Positions 1 through 11,649 of a stretch of DNA of 64,000 nt are shown here, piece after piece (position 1 is the first letter of the stretch; each line of letters begins with the position of its first letter). Source of the stretch: Aralia elata. Its lineage: Eukaryota > Streptophyta > Magnoliopsida > Apiales > Araliaceae. The stretch is from contig CM068383.1 of assembly GCA_034770075.1 (NCBI GenBank), forward strand, positions 48,813,222 to 48,877,221, written 5' to 3'. The notes under the pieces are model-generated. The model made no database searches. It was given only the letters and a program-made list of their open reading frames with translations, and was not told where the DNA came from. A program made the position numbers and the translations under genes.

Positions 1-180
1 AAAGCAACGTTTGCGACAGAATCGACCTCATGTGACAGTCTTCACTTTGCATTGCACAAACTTTCAGTTGTGGGGTATAAAACTATGACGACGTTGATGG
101 AAATTAACACGTAGTCAGACAGTCAATAATTATCAAGCTAAAATCAAGAAGTCAGACGATAAATGATCATCAAGCTAATG

Positions 181-668
181 TCTCGAATCGTGGCCTGGGT
201 TATTCGAGTAATTAAGCCCAAGGGGTGTCTCTACACCTGGTGCCCTAAAGCCATCTGGTTTGGGAGTCGCTGGCCCAACACTCGTTACATGGGTAACTCA
301 GAGCCTAAGAAAACGAGCATTACAGTAGAGGAGGCCCGAGCAGATTCGAATCGTGGCATGGACTACTCGAGTAATTAAGCCTAAGGGGTGTCTCTGCATC
401 TGGTGCCCTAAAGCCGTCCGGTTTGGGAGTCACCGGCCTAACACTCGCTACATGGGTAACTCAAGCCTAAGAAAATGAATCTTGCCCAAGGTCAAGCAAA
501 GAATGAATGGTGTAGACCACCAGCTTGTCTCGAACCGTGGCCTTTGTTACTCGAGTAAATAAACCCGAAGGGGTGTCTGTACACCTAATGCCCCAAAACC
601 GTCTGGTTTGGGAGTCATTGGTCCAAAACTCGTTAAATGGGTAACTTTGAATAGCCTAAGAAAATGAG
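181..668. repeat. Divergent tandem repeat, three copies of ~165-185 bp
   Basis: Three diverged copies start near 181, 344 and 527. Each begins with a CGAA(T/C)CGTGG motif, then a TCGAGTAA block, then AGGGGTGTCT, a TTTGGGAGTC block, and CCTAAGAAAA. The matching AGGGGTGTCT blocks are about 163 and 185 bases apart. No coding function is apparent. Given the satellite downstream, this may be the untranslated region of a decayed Tat-like retrotransposon, but that is inference. Confidence 0.7.
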
Positions 669-1864
669 ACAAGTGAAGTGGGCTAATAAAGAGAAAAGAT
701 AATACGAAAAACTCTCGGCCTTAAACAAGAAGTCATGGAAGAGAAACCCCTACTGAATGCTGCATCGCACAGTGCATTTGTCATATGACGTCAATCCTGC
801 TAAGGACGTTGTCGAGAATGGAGACAAAATACCTTTGACGAGGGAAGGTAGTTCTTTTGAATTCGACCTTACTCACGTACAATGACCATGAATGCTTGAA
901 GGTGTTCTTACGATTTCATAACTCGTTAAATAGAAAATCATCAACTCACGAGGGATTGAAAATAACTTCCCATCTAGTACATTCACGGGTCACAACTCGC
1001 TAGATTGTGCGATCAACAGATATTCAATTTCATGTGCTTTAATTGCATTTACTCTTTTGTCGAGATTATAATATCTTTGTGTTGAACTAACACTAACGGC
1101 CCGAGCCTTCAAGTTTTGGCATTTGTTAGTCATCTGAAATGCAGGATCTTCCAGAGCTGTGGATAACTCAGCACGGTCACCATCGCGAGTTTTCGATAGA
1201 AATTCTTGGTAACAACACGCGCCTAGGCAGGGGCAGTTAAGAATCGTGAAATGGAAGGAAGCTGAGGTTGCACCGAACTTCTCATTGGGCCTCTCCCCAA
1301 TCCTGACTATCACTGCCTCGACATCCAAATGATCCATGTGCATGAGCATATACAAGGATGATATAATGCGGGACAACAGCATATCGGCCATCAAAAATGA
1401 TCAAAAGGCCAAGGAGCCAACATAGCTGTCGATCATCACAAAGAGCGAAACAGACTGCCTCAACTCGATGAAATGAAGACGACCAAGAGCAGACAGAGTA
1501 CCAGACCAGGGTTGAAGTCTAGAAACTACACTTCACGACGAGGCGTGGTCCAATCAAATGTTGGCAAACAACGACGACTGTCGAATCGTATCATTTGACT
1601 GAACAGGGGTCATTTCTATCTAAACATATGTTGTGCACATGCATCTGTCCATAACATATCTGCCAGATCATGCATAACATCTTTTTCATGCATACAGATA
1701 CGATCAAAATGAAAATCTTCAGGAAAGTACAAGCACGTCGCTTTCAACCTCACGAATGATCAGACTATGATGGCTTTTGCGGCATGGTACGTGGACAATG
1801 TTGGTGGGAGATCCAGGACATGAAGCCGATCACACATCCCATTTCAAAAAAATCACTCAAATCC
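669..1864. other. No recognisable gene
   Basis: I see no gene, element end or RNA gene here. A 134-codon open frame on the minus strand (990-1394) has no family resemblance I can name and no exon signals, so it is not annotated. The stretch is probably decayed repeat DNA like its flanks. Confidence 0.4.
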
Positions 1865-2284
1865 AATCAATGACCCCTGGGAAGGGCTGGTATCCAACCA
1901 ATCAACGACCCCTGGGAAGGGCTGGTATCCAACCAATCAACGACCCCTGGGAAAGGCTGGTATCCAACCAATCAACGCCCCTGGGAAGGGCTGGTATCCA
2001 ACCAATCAATGACCCCTGGGAAGGGCTAGTATCCAACCAATCAACAACCCCTGGGAAGGGCTGGTATCCAACCAATCAATGACCCCTGGGAAGGGCTGGT
2101 ATCCAACCAATCAACGACCCCTGGGAAGGGCTGGTATCCAAGCAATCAACGATCCCTAGGAAGGGCTGGTATCCAAAACAATCAATGATCCCTGGGAAGG
2201 GCTGGTATCCAAACAATCAATGACCCTGGGAAGGGCTGGTATCCAAACAATCAATGACCCTGGGAAGGGCTGGTATCCAAACAA
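1865..2284. repeat. 35-bp minisatellite array
   Basis: About twelve tandem copies of a ~35-bp unit built on CCCCTGGGAAGGGCTGGTAT followed by CCAACCAATCAACGA. Units vary by single substitutions and one- or two-base deletions. The open frames crossing the array are products of the repeat, not genes. Confidence 0.9.
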
Positions 2285-2410
2285 GGAGTGAACCTGGGAA
2301 GGCATCCAAGCAAACCACAACAAGGTGGTGAGTGAACCTGGGAAGGCATCCAAGAAAACCACAACAAGGTGGTGAGCAAACTTGGGAAGGCATCCAAGCA
2401 AACCACAACA
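2285..2410. repeat. 48-bp minisatellite, about 2.6 copies
   Basis: Variant of the preceding array. GTGAACCTGGGAAGGCATCC recurs at 48-base spacing (about 2286, 2334 and 2382), separated by AAACCACAACAAGGTGGTGA. It keeps the CTGGGAAGG core of both flanking arrays, so the three arrays share an ancestor. Confidence 0.85.
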
Positions 2411-2556
2411 AGATGACTAACACCCTGGGAAGGGCTGAGATCCATACAACTAACACCCTGGGAAGGGCTGAGATCCAAACAACTAACACCCTAGGAAGGG
2501 CTGAGATCCAAACAACCAAACCCTTGGGAAGGGCTGAGATCCAAACGATCAACCAG
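2411..2556. repeat. 33-bp minisatellite, about 4 copies
   Basis: Tandem units with the core CACCCTGGGAAGGGCTGAGA followed by TCCAAACAACTAA. This is the third variant of the CTGGGAAGG repeat family and directly abuts the 70-bp satellite. Confidence 0.85.
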
Positions 2557-4872
2557 AGACGAGACCCGGTGATTACGACCTAGCGACAGGATACGAGACC
2601 CGGCACTCACAAGACAATCGACCGGATACGAGACCCGGCAATTACGAGACGAGCGACCGGATACGAGACCCGACACTCACAGGACAATCGACCGGATACG
2701 AGACCCGGCGATTACGAGATGGGTGACCGGATATGAGACCCGGTGATTACGAGATGGGTGACCGAATACGAGACCCGGCCCCGACAAGACAATCGACTGG
2801 ATACGAGACCCGGCGATTACGAGATGGGTGACCGGATACGAGACCCGGCCCCGACAAGATAATCAACCGGATACGAGACCCGGTGATTACGAGATGGGTG
2901 ACCGGATACGAGACCTGGCCCCGACCAGACAATCGACCGGATACGAGACCCGGCCCCGACAAGACGATCGACCGAATACGAGACCCGGCGATTACGAGAT
3001 GGGTGACTGGATACGAGACCCGGCCCCGACAGGACGATCGACCGGATACGAGACCCAGCGATTACGAGATGGGTGACCGGATACGAGACCCGACCCCGAC
3101 ATGATGATTGACCGGATACGAGACCCGGCGATTACGAGATGGGTGACCGGATACGAGACCCGGCCCCGACGAGACGATCGACCGGATACGAGACCCGGCG
3201 ATCACGAGATGGGTGACCGAATACGAGACCCGGCCCCGATAAGAAAATCGACCGGATACGAGACCCGGCAATTACGAGATGGGTGACCGGATACGAGACC
3301 CGGCCCCGACAAGACAATCGACCGGATACGAGACCCGGCGATTACGAGATGGGTGACCGGATACGAGACCCGGCCCCGACCAGACAATCGACCAGATACG
3401 AGACCCGGCGAATAGGATATGGGTGACCGGATACGAGACCCGGCCCCGACAGGACGGTCGACCGGATACGAGACCCGGCGATTACGAGATGGGTTACCAG
3501 ATACGAGACCCGGCCCCGACGAGACTATCGACCGGATACAAGACCCGGCGATTACGAGATGGGTGACCGGATACGAGACCCGGCCCCGACAGGACGATCG
3601 ACCGGATACGAGACCCGACGATTACGAGATGGGTGACCGGATACGAGACTCGGCGCCGACATAACGATCGACCGAATATGAGACCCGGCGATTACGAGAT
3701 GGGTGACCGGATACGAGACCCGGCCTCGACGAGACGATCGACCGGATACAAGACCCGGCGATCACGAGATGGGTGACCGAATACGAGACCCGGCCCCGAC
3801 GAGACAATCGACCGGATACGAGACCCGGCGATTACAAGATGGGTGACCAGATACAAAACCCGACCCCGACAAGACAATCGACTGGATACGAGACCTAGCG
3901 ATTACGAGATGGGTGACCGGATACGAGACCCGGCCCCGACCAGATAATCGACCGGATACGAGCACTGACGATTACGAGATGGGTGACCGGATACGAGACC
4001 CGGCCCCGACAGGACTATCGACCGGATACGAGACCCGGCGATTACGAGATGGGTGACCGGATACGAGACCTGGCCCCGACGAGACGATCGACCGGATACG
4101 AGACCCGGCGATTACGAGATGGGTGACCAGATACGAGACCCGGCCCCGACAGGACGATCGACCGGATACGAGACCCGGCGATTACGAGATGGTTGACCGG
4201 ATACGAGACCCGGCCCCGACATGACGATCGACCGGATACGAGACCCGGCGATTACGAGATGGGTGACCGGATACGAGACCCAGCCCCGACGAGACGATCG
4301 ACCGGATACGAGACCCGGCGATTACGAGATGGGTGATCGGATACGAGACCCGGCCCCGACGAGACAATCGACCGGATACGAGACCCGGCGATCACGAGAT
4401 GGGTGACCGAATACGAGACCCGGCCCCGACAAGACAATCGACCGGATACGAGACCCGACGATTACGAGATGGGTAACCGGATACGAGACCCGGCCCCGAC
4501 AAGACAATCGACCGGATACGAGACCCGACGATTACGAGATGGGTGACCGGATACGAGACCCGGCCCCGACCAGACAATCGACCGGATACGAGACCCGGCG
4601 ATTACGAGATGGGTGACCGGATACGAGACCCGGCCCCTACAGGACGATCGACCGGATACGAGACCCGGCGATTACGAGATGGGTGACCGGATACGAGACC
4701 CGGCCCCGACATGATGATCGACCGGATACGAGACCCGGCGATTATGAGATGGGTGACCGGATACGAGACCCGGCCCCGACGAGACGATCGACCGGATACG
4801 AGACCGGGCAATTACGAGACGGGTGACCGGATACGAGACCCGGCCACGACGAGACAATCGACCGGATACGAG
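2557..4872 (+). repeat. 70-bp satellite array (about 33 units)
   Basis: A 2.3-kb tandem array with a strict 70-bp period made of two related 35-bp halves. Both begin GACCGGATACGAGACCCGG; one continues with CGATTACGAGATGGGT and the other with CCCCGACAAGACAATC. The left edge (2580-2700) holds variant units with CACTCACAAGAC. The same 70-bp family occurs in opposite orientation inside the gypsy element at 11650-12360, where the edge unit also carries the CACTCACAGGAC variant. The many ~61-codon frames here are shadows of the repeat. Confidence 0.95.
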
Positions 4873-4910
4873 CCAATCCTTGTGTTAATTATCAATTTTG
4901 ATGATTCCAT

Positions 4911-5303
4911 TGAAAGTAGTATGCACATAAGCCAATCATATTTGATATGATGTAGCATATACTTTGTAATCTTATTCGTTTATTAAAGTCATTTTACTTT
5001 ATCTACATGGTGTTGTTATTTTAAATGTGATAAACCCATAGTTTTAAGCAATGCTTTTAGAATCATGATGAGGATCATGCTAATGAGATCTAAATTCTAG
5101 ATAGCTCACAAACTAAAATCGTTCCTAATCGTTGGATTATTAAGAAGGGGATTAGTGAATCTGGATAGATTAGTACATACTTTGCTTGATCTTAAGAAGA
5201 GGATGATTGATCTCATAATCATTTGTGTAGAGACAAATAAGCAAGTATGTAGGTGCTTATTAGAGAATAAATTCGCTGAACGTCGCTCGCTAAAGGAATA
5301 CCT
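4911..5303 (+). mobile_element. Truncated LTR fragment of the copia B family
   Basis: Starts TGAAAGTAGTATGCAC and matches the first ~390 bases of the LTRs at 37011 and 48576, with more substitutions than those two show against each other. The match ends at GGAATACCT (5303), where unrelated AT-rich sequence begins. It is an older insertion cut at its right side; no internal region or partner LTR is present. Confidence 0.85.
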
Positions 5304-6184
5304 ACACTATACCAAAAAATGCATCTAGTGACGGACAAATCCTTCACAAAACATAATATATTACTCACAAGAGATTTATTGCGAAGAAATATTTCCTTCA
5401 CACGGTTGCTCGCATACGACCTCGTCGCAATTGGGTATCCTTCGCTAAGTAGTAACTAAATTTTTTTGTGAAGGATATATTATGAATAACGTTTTATTCA
5501 CAAATTATATTTGATAATGGAATATTTTTATATAGTGAAAAGATGGTTTCCTTCACAAATAATATTTTAAGAAGGACTATTTGAAATTAGTGAATAACTT
5601 TATTCCTTCACAAATAATATATTGTGAAGAATAAATTTATTTAACGAAAGAAAATTTTCCTTCACTAATTATAAATTGAGAATCTTTCTTTAATTTAGTA
5701 AGAGAAAAATTCCTTCATTGATGACTAACTAATTAACTAAAAAAAAATTTAGTGAGAGAAATAATCCTTCATTAATGTCCATTTTTCAAGTAAAATCTTT
5801 CACAAATTATAAATTTGTAAATAAAAAATTAATTGATAAATAATCAAAATTTATTGCAAATTATAACTAATTTTCAAATCAGTGATTTTATATTTATTAT
5901 TATTATTAATTGCTATAATAAATATTAAGTTTAATATTTCAAATTAATATAAATGTCATAATTGTTTCAAACTAAAGCATAAAGAGTTAATAATTAAAAC
6001 CAATACTCCATATATAAATAGATAATGCTCAAGTCACGATAACTACAGAATTTGTTATTGTATCTTGGTCTCCCAAGGACCACATGATTTACAATATTTA
6101 CTAACTAACATAAGAAAACTAAAAGAATAATAATGAACTAGAAGGAATGAAGTGTACATCATCTTAGGTCCACTTCATCATACA
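5304..6184. other. AT-rich region with repeated CCTTCAC motifs; possible DNA-transposon end
   Basis: The stretch starts CACTATACCAAAAAATGC at 5305, reminiscent of a CACTA-type terminus. CCTTCAC(A/T)AAT motifs then recur at irregular spacing for about 500 bases, like subterminal repeats. I found no matching inverted terminus and no transposase. It could equally be ordinary AT-rich decay. Confidence 0.25.
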
Positions 6185-6740
6185 TCATGTTAGGTCCACT
6201 TCATCATAATTTTCTTCAAGGAAATCAAGGTTAGGCGCAATATCTTTATTGAAAGAAGGAGCATGTAGTTCATATAATCCTGCCTTCTCTTCACCAACTT
6301 CAATGATTGTCATCATGCTCAGGTCCTGAAATAGGCATTTGCAGTGAAGAAACAAGGCTTGACATTTAGAAGTCTTGGTCAACTTGCTAACTAAAAGTAG
6401 ATTATAATGAAATGATGGAACAAGAAAAACATTATTAATGGTCAAATCAGGAGTTAAGTCTACAAAACCTTCTTGATTAACCTTAATCTGCACATATGTG
6501 GGTAAGAAAACATAAACATGTTGAGATAAAGTGATTAAAGAATGCATAAGACTAATATGGTGACACATGTCGTCAGTAATACCGGTGTCTATAATCCATG
6601 ATTGAGGATTATGTGAAACCGTAAAAGAAAAAGAAGTAGTGGTAAAACCTGCTAAATGATACTCCGGGGTTAAATTTCCAGCCATGTTACCATGAGATTA
6701 GATACCAGAAATTGTAGCATTTGAGTTAGACAATACTTGC
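6185..6740 (-). pseudogene. Ty1/copia polyprotein fragment (end of gag, protease, GAG-pre-integrase)
   Basis: The minus-strand frame reads WIIDTGITDDMC, the copia protease signature whose usual form is D(S/T)GASDHM. It is followed by the NVFLVPSFHYNLLLVSKL segment typical of copia proteases and by KAGLYELH, the start of the GAG-pre-integrase domain. Upstream codons to about 6740 extend the homology across one in-frame stop. Everything after the pre-integrase start is missing and no LTRs flank it. It is a dead fragment of an element different from copia A and B. Confidence 0.75.
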
Positions 6741-6949
6741 ATAAACTTTTGATAGACCGTACTTGTATAAACTTTTGATAGAAACTTGTATAAACTGAAC
6801 TACTGGAATAGAGTAATTTTGATTTACCTGTCACTGCCATCTCTTAATTAGTGTGTAAATATCTGTGACTTTGTTGTAATAATTTTTTTGGCAAATGAAA
6901 AAAGATGAAGGCTTTTTATAAATTTACTTGTTGACAGGCTTCAAGAAAG

Positions 6950-8428
6950 CTTCAGCAGAAGAAAAGTTGAACTTGTTCAACTCTTTACAAAATTACAAAA
7001 ATATGTTCAAGTCACAAGTAAAATACCAGACTGCATCAGGTTCATCTTCTTTGTTGCAGAGTGGTGGTTCATCTTGTTTTCATTTCTTATAGCACTCATT
7101 GGAAGTCGGTTTTCATAATATTGCTGCTCTTACTCCATTCAACTGATCATTGTTCACCTTTACTAGTTCCCACCAGCACATGGACTTTGTTAGCTCAGAC
7201 ATAGCTGCATGAAATTTGAGTAAAATGTAATTAATTTTCCTCAGAAGCAAGAAATAAACTAGGAAACGGGCACTCTACCTTTCCATATGCCAACATCTTC
7301 AGAATCATTTCGGTAAACTGGAGTAGCAGACCACACAAAATAACCGCCAGGTCGTAGAACACGATTAAGCTCTAAGAGAAGTTTACCACCTACAAAGCAT
7401 CATAATTTGTAATTGTAGGCCCTAACCTAAAGAATACTTCCTTAAGCAAAGGTATTATTCGTAGCAGATACAAACATTACCTTCAATGTGCCAAGGGACT
7501 CTACAGCGTGCACAATGAACAATATCAAAGACCTTACTCGGGAACGGTAGTCTCTTGGTACCCATAACAGCTGATATGGCGGGGATTCCCCTTTCAAGTG
7601 TGAACTGCACTTGAGCTTCATGCTCATCCTTAGGCACATATGACATTGCAAGCACATCTCTTTCAAAAAGATAACCCCCCAAGCTGGCCACTCCACAACC
7701 AACATCCAAAATAACGTGACTTCTTTTCCCCCATGCAATTTCAGGAAGAGACTGCATTGCAAATATTCAAATGTTAGCCATAGAAACAGAATTAACTTTG
7801 CAAAAAACATTCTTACATTTTGCGATTCTTGATATTTAGACAGTCTCAAAAGTTACAACACTCAGATTAGGTCAACTCTATTTCCAAATAATATATGTCC
7901 TACAAAAGACAAGATGAAAGCTATGACGAGAAAAAATTAACAAATCAGCACAAAATGGCAGCGTGGCAGAATTCCAAATGAGAAAGACTCACTTGCTGGA
8001 TGAAATCAATGTAATGAAGAGCGCCATGGATAAACTGAGTCCCTCCACCAGGAAAAGTTAAGTGATCACTAGTAACTTTCACCCAATTCTGATGTCCTTT
8101 AACCTCTGCAAGCTTGGTGTGGGGGACATTATAGTACCATATCTGCACACATCAGCAAAGTCTCTTTTAGATTGAATAAACACCAATTACAAGCGGCTTT
8201 GATATCAACCAGCCATATAAAATATACCTACTCCCTGCTTTTTGGCCACTAGACTGACTGTCTGTATCCTTCGAGAACAGAAATAAGGCAGGTTGGGGCT
8301 TCATCTGGGCAGTGCCTTTCTCGATGTTGATACTAGTTCTTACGTGGAAGCTTATTAATAGCATGCACATTGTCAAGACATGAAATATAGTCTGCACTAG
8401 CAGTGACATTACAAACTTTCCATTTATA
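6950..8428 (-). pseudogene. PMT24-27-like methyltransferase pseudogene, several exons
   Basis: Minus-strand exons with intact GT-AG borders read as part of a Golgi-type SAM-dependent PMT methyltransferase (Methyltransf_29). Exon 8428 to ~8225 carries the CNVTASADY and HCPDEAPTCL segments. Exon 8142-7993 carries WYYNVPHTKLAEVKGHQNW. Exon 7751-7481 carries [19 protein letters not shown], the SAM-binding motif. Exon 7389-7279 carries LNRVLRPGGYFVWSATP. From 7204 down to about 6950 it reads AMSELTKSMCWWELV and then NECY. In-frame stops occur in the first exon (three) and the last (at least two, one consistent with CGA to TGA). The N-terminal half and true C-terminus are absent. Such enzymes act in wall-polysaccharide methylation; this copy should be non-functional. 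Confidence 0.85.
7481..7751 (-). pseudogene. PMT pseudogene exon with SAM-binding motif I
   Basis: The best preserved exon, 271 bases, with acceptor TGCAG before TCTCTTCCT and donor GAAG/GTAATG. It is open throughout and encodes [11 protein letters not shown], the [11 protein letters not shown] glycine-rich SAM site, [18 protein letters not shown] and [11 protein letters not shown]. It leaves one base that the next exon (7389-7279) completes as Gly, so phase is conserved even though stops elsewhere kill the gene. Confidence 0.85.
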
Positions 8429-9429
8429 CTGACTTGTATCCTTGGAAACTTTAGATTAAAACAACAATAATATCAACTACTTCAACCTACTAAAATTCAA
8501 ATAAAAATGTAAAATTCGACAACTAATTATATTTGGATATTATAAACATACATAAATTTCTTGCTCTTAAAAATCCTAGCAGCTATGGAGATGTAAAGGA
8601 TCATTTGTTTTTTCAATCTGCTTAGGTGTTTTAGGAATATGAACTATATTGTTCGTTTGGCCTCCACAACAAGGAACACAACTCTCTCTTTCATCCATGC
8701 GAGAAATTGACCAATTCTAAACAGAGGAAAATACCTAAAAAATTTCTATCATTATCTTAAACATTATCGTTTAAAACACACTAAACGCTAATAACCCTAA
8801 TTCTTAAATAATGCAAGTTTCTAATTTGCGACCACTTGAAGATTCACATAAATTGGCGATGCCTTGATCTTGGAAGGTTACATCCGGTTAGTACAACTTT
8901 TATTTAATATACCAATACTTTATCACCATTTTTAGGAATTCATTTCATATGGTCTCATTACATTCTTTTAGCTAGAGGCATTTAGGCAACATCGAGTTTG
9001 TCCCCAGTGTTTTTTTCTCATGTAAAAAAACAATAGCAGCTGTCTCCACTCCCCAGTGTTTGTTAATGTATATCTTCAATGAGATACTATGTATGGAGCA
9101 ACTGCAACGTAAGTACTTTTGATTGTGATTTCCCATCACCCATCTCATGACATATAGTGGTGTACACCCATGCTCTCCACATGCTCAAATAAATGACGTT
9201 GTAGGCCTGCATGGACCTGGATTTTCATTTCAGTTAACATGTTATGTTCACGAAATTTTTTTCCTTCTTTTACTTAGAACCTATAGAGGGATACATTTCA
9301 ATTTTAGGGGAGGACTACTAGGAGAAAATTTAGAAAAAAATTATCTTTTTGATCTTCTGAAATGCCTTTTAAATTCTGAACCTATGACCTTGTACTGTTG
9401 CACAAAATGTAAAAAGAAAAATCTTTACC
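8429..9429. other. Intergenic; one 40-codon ORF of unknown status
   Basis: Mostly AT-rich non-coding DNA. On the minus strand 8698-8576 is an ATG-to-TAG frame of 40 codons, Cys-rich near its start (CVPCCGGQ) and ending DPLHLHSC. I recognise no family. It may be a real last exon or small peptide, or chance. Nothing else is seen before the gypsy insertion at 9435. Confidence 0.3.
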
Positions 9430-9434
9430 ATTAT
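9430..9434. repeat. Target-site duplication ATTAT (left)
   Basis: ATTAT directly precedes the TGTCGACG terminus and recurs directly after the other terminus at 26919-26923. This proves a single insertion of the 17.5-kb element between them. Confidence 0.9.
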
Positions 9435-11469
9435 TGTCGACGCCGGGTTTTCTGTCTTTTTAGTCTTTTCCGATTTTAGCCTTTTTGATTAGATGATTTT
9501 TTGGAAAAGATCGGCACTTAATGTCGACGGGTTTTGAAAGATCGTTTTTTATGATGAGCCAATTAACCAGAGTCGCCAGTTGGTATATTTGAAATGGATG
9601 TACCAACTCATCCGAGTTTTTATTTTTTTTTTAAATCGCTGGCTCATATGTGACTCCGAATTAATTGGTCTGCAAACCGAGATTCATAGAGTTCGGGGGC
9701 TTGCTTAAGCGAGGGAAAGGTGTTAGGCACCCCCCGACTTCCGTGAAACACGGTTACCGCAATCTTAATACTTTCCTATCCTTTAATTCATGAAATGCGT
9801 ATGTGTGCGTGTGTGTGCGCATGCCTATATGAATGTGGTGGTGAGTTTGTGCGAAAAAAACATTTGGGTTTTCGAAAAAGTCATGTTTTCTTTTGGGTTT
9901 GCTTTAGAATGTCCTTCGGCTTGTACGAGAAAGCTTTATGAGAAAATATTTGATTTTAATTTGTCAAAACTGTGAGACTTCGTTAGATGGCGTTTTGGCA
10001 AAACAAGAGCTTTCTAAACCTTTGTCAAAATAGGAATCGAGATCTATACGTTGCTCTCGTAACTCAAATGACGGGCAACTTCTAGAATCTCTTTAACCCT
10101 ATGCACAAAGATCTAATAAAAGATTACTTATTTTTATAAAATCATTTTTTGTGATGTTTGAAAACGAATTTTTCTTTAGCCCTCTCGTTAAATAGGAATC
10201 GACATTCATTAGCATTTCCAAATTTTAGCCTCGTGATTCTAATAACCTAGTTTGATTGATTTTATGAAAATCTTATCGTTTTAGCTTTGAAATCAATTTC
10301 GTATCATAAATCAAATCAAACATTAAAATGCGTTGGGGCTATTCATGGGCATGTAAGCCATCAAAATAACCCCAAACGCCCACAATCGCATATTTTCACT
10401 AGGACGGGGCCTTAACCACGATTCTCGCCTTGGCGCCGTTTTAAGGCCCGACGATTACATATGTACAATGAAAAGTACATCCTTCCTACTATCTACATCA
10501 AAAGAGGTCCATCATCGGATTTGGACCACGGGGTCGCTTTCCTAGGCTCACAACCAAATTTCCACACACCCACGACCAGATATTACAAGAAATAACCAAA
10601 CGGATAATCTAACAATACCAATACATCCTGGAATAGCGATCTAAAGAGACCACACTCAATAGCACCGTAAAACAAACAAAAAATCAATAAATAAATATCA
10701 TCGGGTTATTAGGAAGAATTTTGTTCCGATGGAACCCTCACTAATAATCCCTAATTCATTGTTCCACCATAACTTACATGAAAACTACATTTAATTTGAC
10801 CAAATGATATGATAAAAGTTGCAAAAATAAGGAGATTTTCACCTTGCAAATGAGATCAAAGTGGATGTAAACTTGTGTATTTTGAATAGAAGAAGAAGTA
10901 TATGTGATACAATCAAACCAAAAGAATATTATTCCTCTCTTTTTTCTCCTTTCTCTCCTATTTTGTTGCAAAATTTTGCTATTTTTTCTCTCAATTTTCG
11001 TGCTGCTGCTGTGCTGTTTCTTTCTCTTCCCGATCTGCTCAACTCTCTGTATACTGATGAGGAAATGAGCTGAAATAAGCTGGCTAAGCCCAGCCGTAGA
11101 TTGATCTGCGGCTGGCCGCAGATCAATCTGCGGCTGGCCTTATCCCGCCATGCACTCAGCCCGCCATGCACTTTAGTTATTTAATTCTCCTCGGTTTCCG
11201 CACCGCACCTCGATTCTCGCATCGTGCTGTCGGTTTTTGCCGAAAGGCCTGTATTTTGCAGTCCGGGAATTACTGTGAGACGTGACACATTATTCGGGAA
11301 TGCTCATTTCGGATGGCCTTGTTGTCACGTCGGTTTTGACTGCAAATTGTCGCGGTGGCGTTGAGTGTTCGCACTTGTGCCCATTCTTCGCTCCCGCAGG
11401 CCGGTTCATTTCCCGAATTTGCCCTCCTGTCACGGTTAGTATATGAAGTGCAAAATTTGGGTGTCTACA
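9435..11469 (-). repeat. 3' LTR of the Tat/Ogre-type element
   Basis: 2035 bp. In element sense it begins TGTAGACACCC at 11469 and ends GGCGTCGACA at 9435. Compared with the 5' LTR it has about 50 extra bases around 11085-11140 made of palindromic CCGCAGAT..ATCTGCGG units. The short open frames inside it (for example 10861-11073) are also found in the other LTR and are not genes. Confidence 0.93.
11094..11133. repeat. Tandem GC-rich palindromes in the 3' LTR
   Basis: Two adjoining near-palindromes, 11094-11111 (CCGTAGATTGATCTGCGG) and 11116-11133 (CCGCAGATCAATCTGCGG). They are absent from the 5' LTR and match the internal palindromes at 12485-12549. Confidence 0.85.
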
Positions 11470-11484
11470 GCTGCCCCTCTTTAT
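11470..11484 (-). other. Polypurine tract
   Basis: On the minus strand, AAAGAGGGGCAGC directly abuts the TGTAGACACC start of the 3' LTR. This is the standard position and composition of the plus-strand primer of gypsy elements, and it fixes the element's orientation. Confidence 0.85.
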
Positions 11485-11649
11485 CATGTTTATGAAATGT
11501 GGAATGAAATGAGCAGGATAAAGAATAGACACTCGATGCATGAATGACAGTGCACAAGAACGACAATACATACGTGATGCAACACCTATGACTTATAATG
11601 CAACGTAAGATGTAAGGCATGCCAAATATTCGTAAAAGGGTGTCAACGC

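Noticed and set aside
990..1394. 134-codon minus-strand frame
   Set aside because: No recognisable domain, no exon signals, and it lies in repeat-rich DNA; length alone is weak evidence.
2828..4577. Many ~61-codon frames on both strands
   Set aside because: They recur every 70 bases and are produced by the satellite period (70 is not a multiple of 3, so frames cycle), not by selection for protein.
1865..4872. CRISPR-like regular direct repeats
   Set aside because: There are no unique spacers: units are contiguous tandem copies, in plant DNA.
9147..9479. 110-codon plus-strand frame
   Set aside because: It crosses the insertion junction at 9435 into the LTR and has low-complexity hydrophobic content; chance fusion.
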